From Alphaproteobacteria bacterium (GTDB lineage: Bacteria; Pseudomonadota; Alphaproteobacteria; Caulobacterales; Parvularculaceae): a stretch of DNA of 64,000 bases. A program made the position numbers and the translations under genes. The stretch is from positions 62,001 to 126,000 of the forward strand of contig WGLT01000012.1 of assembly GCA_016125425.1 (NCBI GenBank). The letters are read 5' to 3'. Positions 60,791-64,000 of the stretch are shown here, one piece after another. A model generated the notes under the pieces. That model was not told where the DNA came from. It searched no databases and saw only the letters and a program-made list of their open reading frames with translations. Every line of letters begins with the position of its first letter. Position 1 is the stretch's first letter.

Positions 60791-62179
60791 ATGGGTCGGC
60801 TCATCGCCGTCTCCAATCGGACCGCAGCGGACCCGAATTCGCGCGCCGGCGGCCTCGCGGTCGCCCTGTGGGACGCGCTCGTCAAGTCGAGCGGGCTCTG
60901 GTTCGGCTGGTCCGGGGCGATCGTCGACGGTCCCTCGCGCGGCGTGTCCATGTTCCAGGACGAGGGCGTCGACTTCCTGCTCGCCGATCTCAGCGAGGAG
61001 GAGCGGCAGGGCTTTTATTACTCCTATTCGAACAGCCTGCTCTGGCCGGTGTTTCACTACCGGAACGACCTCGCGCGCTTTGTCGAGGACGATTTCCGCA
61101 TCTATTCGGCGGTCAACGACCGTTTTGCGCGGCTCGTCAGCGCGCGCGCGCGCGAAGGCGATATCGTGTGGATTCACGACTATCACTTTCTGCTGCTCGG
61201 CGCGGCGCTCCGGCGCGCGGGCTGGTCCGGGCGCACCGGCTTTTTTCTCCACATCCCGTTTCCGCCGCCCGAGCTGTTTCGCACCGTCCCGCAGCATCAC
61301 GAGATCGCCGAAGCGCTGTGCGCCTGCGACGTCATCGGCTTTCAGTCGGCCAATGACCGGGCGAATTTCGTCCGCTATCTCGAGGAATATTGCGACGCGC
61401 GCGCCGAACAGGAAAGCGGCTTCGTCAAGGCCTTCGGCCGGCGCGTCAAGATCGACGTCTATCCGATCGGCATCGACGTCGAGAGTTTTCGCGCCAGCGT
61501 TTCGTCCGACGCCGCGCAAGCCGCGATCCGGCGCCTGCGGCGCGGGGTCGGGGAGCGCCAGCATGTGATCGGCGTCGACCGTCTCGATTATTCGAAAGGT
61601 CTGCCTGAGCGGTTCGCCGCGATCGGCAGGCTGCTCGACGACTATCCGGAAGCGCGCGGTAAGATGACGATGACGCAGATCGCGCCGCCTTCGCGCTCGT
61701 CGGTCGAGGAATATCAGGAGCTGCGCAACGAGCTCGACGCCTTGTCCGGCCGCATCAACGGCGACTATGGCGATCTCGACTGGACGCCGCTGCGCTATCT
61801 CGTGCGCGGTTATCAGCGCGAAGAGCTTGCGGGGCTGTATTCGGTGAGCCGCGTCGGTCTGGTGACGCCTTTGCGCGACGGCATGAATCTCGTCGCCAAG
61901 GAATATGTCGCCGCGCAGGACCCGGACGATCCCGGCGTGCTCATCCTGTCGGAATTCGCCGGCGCGGCCGAGCAGCTGTCCGAGGCCCTGCTCGTCAACC
62001 CTTATGATTCCGCCGGGCTCGCCGCGGCGATCAACGCCGCGCTGCACATGCCGCTCGACGAGCGCCGCGCGCGCTGGAAGCGGCTGTTCGAAACGGTCCG
62101 CCAATATGACATCGCCTGGTGGCGCGAGAAATTTCTTGCGGATTTGCGCGACGGCGACGCCGCCGGCCCGCGCGATTAG
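60791..62179 (+). CDS. otsA: Trehalose-6-phosphate synthase (GT20)
   Basis: 462 residues from ATG 60791 (AAGGAGAG upstream). It joins UDP-glucose (or similar) and glucose-6-phosphate. Visible motifs are [50 protein letters not shown] (donor/acceptor binding Arg and Lys) and [18 protein letters not shown]. The sequence [18 protein letters not shown] is the acceptor-site part. It is followed by otsB, so the two form the trehalose pathway for osmotic stress. Confidence 0.95.
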   Translation: MGRLIAVSNRTAADPNSRAGGLAVALWDALVKSSGLWFGWSGAIVDGPSRGVSMFQDEGVDFLLADLSEEERQGFYYSYSNSLLWPVFHYRNDLARFVEDDFRIYSAVNDRFARLVSARAREGDIVWIHDYHFLLLGAALRRAGWSGRTGFFLHIPFPPPELFRTVPQHHEIAEALCACDVIGFQSANDRANFVRYLEEYCDARAEQESGFVKAFGRRVKIDVYPIGIDVESFRASVSSDAAQAAIRRLRRGVGERQHVIGVDRLDYSKGLPERFAAIGRLLDDYPEARGKMTMTQIAPPSRSSVEEYQELRNELDALSGRINGDYGDLDWTPLRYLVRGYQREELAGLYSVSRVGLVTPLRDGMNLVAKEYVAAQDPDDPGVLILSEFAGAAEQLSEALLVNPYDSAGLAAAINAALHMPLDERRARWKRLFETVRQYDIAWWREKFLADLRDGDAAGPRD

Positions 62180-62269
62180 GGAGATCGTAATCCTGCCATG
62201 AACGAATGAATCGCCTTATGCGGACAAATCCGCTCTATCATTCGTTCCCGGCCCAATCCCGCTCTCCCT

Positions 62270-63019
62270 ATGACCGACGCCGCACCGCCGAAGCTCCATC
62301 CTGATCACGCGCTGTTCCTCGACTTCGACGGCACGCTTGCGCCGATCGAGGACGATCCGCGCGCCGTCGCGCTTCCTGACGATGTGGGCCCGGCGCTTGA
62401 GCGCGCCGCGCGGTTTCTCGGCGGCGCGGCGGCGATCATCTCCGGCCGCGATATTCGCGATCTCGATTTGCGCGCGCCGCGCTCGGTGATGCGCATCGGC
62501 GCGCACGGCCTTGAAATCGCCGAGGCGGGCGCGGCGCCCGGCGCGGCGCCGCAGCGCGGGCCGCGCGGGCTCGCCGAAGCGCTCGGCGATATCGCCGCGC
62601 GCCGCCCGGAGGTCTGGATCGAGGAAAAGGGGCCCGTCTTTGCGATCCACTTCCGCCGCGCGCCCTCGCTCGAGGGCGAAATCCGCGCCGAGGCCGAAGC
62701 GCTCGCGCGGCGCTTTCCCGATTACGTGACGCAGGCGGGCAAGATGATTGTCGAAATGAAGCCCAAATCAGCGAATAAGGGCAAGTCGATCGAAAGGCTG
62801 ATGGCGCGCGCGCCCTTCGCGGGCCGCATCCCGGTGATGGCGGGCGACGACGCGACCGACGAAGACGCCTTCGCCGTCGTCGAGCGGCTCGGCGGAATAA
62901 CGATCAAGGTCGGTCCGGGCCCGACGCGCGCGCGCTACCGTCTCGCCGATCCGCACGCGCTCGCGCGCTGGCTGATTGAAGCGACGCGTCCGGAGGAAAA
63001 AGAGGGGCGGCATGCTTGA
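62270..63019 (+). CDS. otsB: Trehalose-6-phosphate phosphatase
   Basis: 249 residues, HAD superfamily. The nucleophile motif is FLDFDGTLAPI, with IISGRDIRDL and MAGDDATDEDAF as later HAD motifs, and KGPVFAIHFRRAP and KMIVEMKPKSANKGKSI as the substrate-binding cap. It removes the phosphate from trehalose-6-phosphate. It overlaps the GH15 gene by eight bases. Confidence 0.95.
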   Translation: MTDAAPPKLHPDHALFLDFDGTLAPIEDDPRAVALPDDVGPALERAARFLGGAAAIISGRDIRDLDLRAPRSVMRIGAHGLEIAEAGAAPGAAPQRGPRGLAEALGDIAARRPEVWIEEKGPVFAIHFRRAPSLEGEIRAEAEALARRFPDYVTQAGKMIVEMKPKSANKGKSIERLMARAPFAGRIPVMAGDDATDEDAFAVVERLGGITIKVGPGPTRARYRLADPHALARWLIEATRPEEKEGRHA

Positions 63020-64000
63020 ACAAAAACCCTCTCTCGATCTCGGCGTTGTCGGCAATGGCGCGGTCGCCGCGCTGATCGACGGCGCGGGCGCGATCGCCTT
63101 CATGTGCTTGCCGCGTTTCGACGGCGAACCCGTCTTCAACAGCCTTCTCGGCGGAAAGGGAGTCTTCGCGATCGAACTGGCGAACGCCGCGCGTTCGCGC
63201 CAGCATTATGTGAAGAACACCGCCGTTCTCGTCACCGAAATCGAAGACGACGACGGCGCGGCGATCCGCATTGTCGATTTCGCGCCGCGCTTTCAGGCGC
63301 GCGGGCGGATGTTCCGCCCCGCCTCGATCATCCGCCATGTCGCGCCGCTCCGGGGCGCGCCGAAAATCCGCGTCAAGGTCGCGCCGCAAGCCGACTGGTC
63401 GGGCGAGGTGATGCGTCCGCGGCGCGGCGTCTCGCATCTTTCCTATGTGAACGAGGAATGGGCTTTCCGCGTCACAACGGACGCGCCTCTCTCCTATGTC
63501 GTCGCGCAAACGGAATTCATTCTCAATCACGAAGTTTCTTTCGTCATCGGCGCGGACGAACCTCTGTCGGAAAGCGTCGATGTGCTGGCGCGCGAATGGC
63601 GCGACCATACGCTTTCGCACTGGCGCAACTGGGCGCGCCGTCTCGCCGTGCCGTTCGAATGGCAGGCGGCTGTCATCCGCGCGGCGATCACGCTCAAAAT
63701 GTGCGTGTTCGAGGAGACCGGCGGGATCGTCGCCGCGCTGACGACGAGCATTCCCGAATGCGCCGATTCAGGGCGCAACTGGGACTATCGTTTCTGCTGG
63801 CTGCGCGACGCCTATTTCACGGTGTCGGCGCTGAACCGGCTGTCTGCGGTCGGCACGCTCGAACATTATCTTCTCTATCTGCGAAACATTGTTGCGCATA
63901 CGGAGGGCCGGCATATCCAGCCCGTTTACGGCGTTTCGCTGGAGCCGGACCTCAGGGAGGAGATCGTGCCGGGCCTGCCGGGCTATCGCGGCATGGGGCC
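63012..64000 (+). CDS. Glycoside hydrolase family 15 protein (3' end outside window)
   Basis: At least 329 residues, open to the window end. The N-terminal domain (LGVVGNGAVAALIDGAGAIA, CLPRFDGEPVFNSLLGG) is the GH15 super-beta-sandwich; the catalytic (alpha/alpha)6 barrel begins with TTSIPE and NWDYRFCWLRDAYFTV. Members include glucoamylases and GH15 trehalases; the position after otsAB suggests trehalose or glucan turnover. It overlaps otsB, so the three genes form one operon. Confidence 0.92.
   Translation, partial: MLEQKPSLDLGVVGNGAVAALIDGAGAIAFMCLPRFDGEPVFNSLLGGKGVFAIELANAARSRQHYVKNTAVLVTEIEDDDGAAIRIVDFAPRFQARGRMFRPASIIRHVAPLRGAPKIRVKVAPQADWSGEVMRPRRGVSHLSYVNEEWAFRVTTDAPLSYVVAQTEFILNHEVSFVIGADEPLSESVDVLAREWRDHTLSHWRNWARRLAVPFEWQAAVIRAAITLKMCVFEETGGIVAALTTSIPECADSGRNWDYRFCWLRDAYFTVSALNRLSAVGTLEHYLLYLRNIVAHTEGRHIQPVYGVSLEPDLREEIVPGLPGYRGMG

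Noticed and set aside
1-64000. tRNA, rRNA, CRISPR arrays, integrases, transposases or prophage integration sites
   Set aside because: No repeat-spacer pattern, no tRNA T-loop with matching stems, and no integrase or transposase motif was seen; the phage-like genes form a GTA cluster without integration functions.

Overview
The window comes from a GC-rich alphaproteobacterium. The strongest evidence is a complete, syntenic RcGTA-type gene transfer agent (GTA) cluster. Supporting signs are DUF2336, DUF1491 and YcgN-family genes, a three-gene exosortase E/VPEID-CTERM module, and clustered GANTC (CcrM-type) sites in front of an HU gene. I cannot place it below class level with confidence. I see no rRNA, tRNA, CRISPR array or insertion sequence.

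Layout. Positions 1-5381 hold a copper-detoxification operon: multicopper oxidase CopA (cut by the window edge), CopB, a membrane-anchored cytochrome c, a DUF5676 membrane protein and a Cu(I) P1B-ATPase. A secreted gluzincin-like metallopeptidase, a lipoprotein and a DUF2336 protein follow. Positions 8940-11499 are a MarR-led reverse-strand operon (MarR, DUF1428, VOC, DUF1993, GST) with a palindromic operator candidate upstream. An orphan ParA ATPase overlaps a gene for a ribbon-helix-helix protein (11870-13206). A secreted three-repeat protein, a TetR regulator with two operator palindromes and a truncated gene remnant lead to a ten-gene Mrp-type cation/proton antiporter operon (16457-24558). 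That operon has three MrpD-like subunits, and its MrpC carries an unusual loop of about 97 residues.

Positions 24583-45639 are a mixed housekeeping and signalling stretch. It holds a protein made only of a DnaA DNA-binding domain (with a DnaA-box-like inverted repeat in its promoter), SufE, a hybrid histidine kinase, a HigBA-like toxin-antitoxin pair, a second histidine kinase, and exosortase E with two 52-residue VPE-x-D micro-substrates and a sterol-desaturase-like enzyme. It continues with a winged-helix/TPR regulator preceded by an 11-bp-period repeat array, an EEP-family enzyme, a lysine-tailed HU, several envelope proteins, a membrane/XRE fusion, Ogt and a class A penicillin-binding protein.

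Positions 46599-60507 are the GTA cluster, homologues of g1 to g15 in RcGTA order: both terminase subunits, portal, protease, capsid, connectors, tail tube, chaperone-like proteins, a short tape measure, distal tail, hub, peptidase and megatron. The window ends with a trehalose locus: otsA, otsB and a GH15 hydrolase that runs off the edge.

The most useful observations are two micro-genes (33105-33441) and a 50-codon GTA gene (53782-53934) that are easy to miss, several well-formed regulatory repeats, the MrpC insertion, the ParA/RHH pair, and a possible but unproven link between the DnaA-domain regulator and the GTA promoter.
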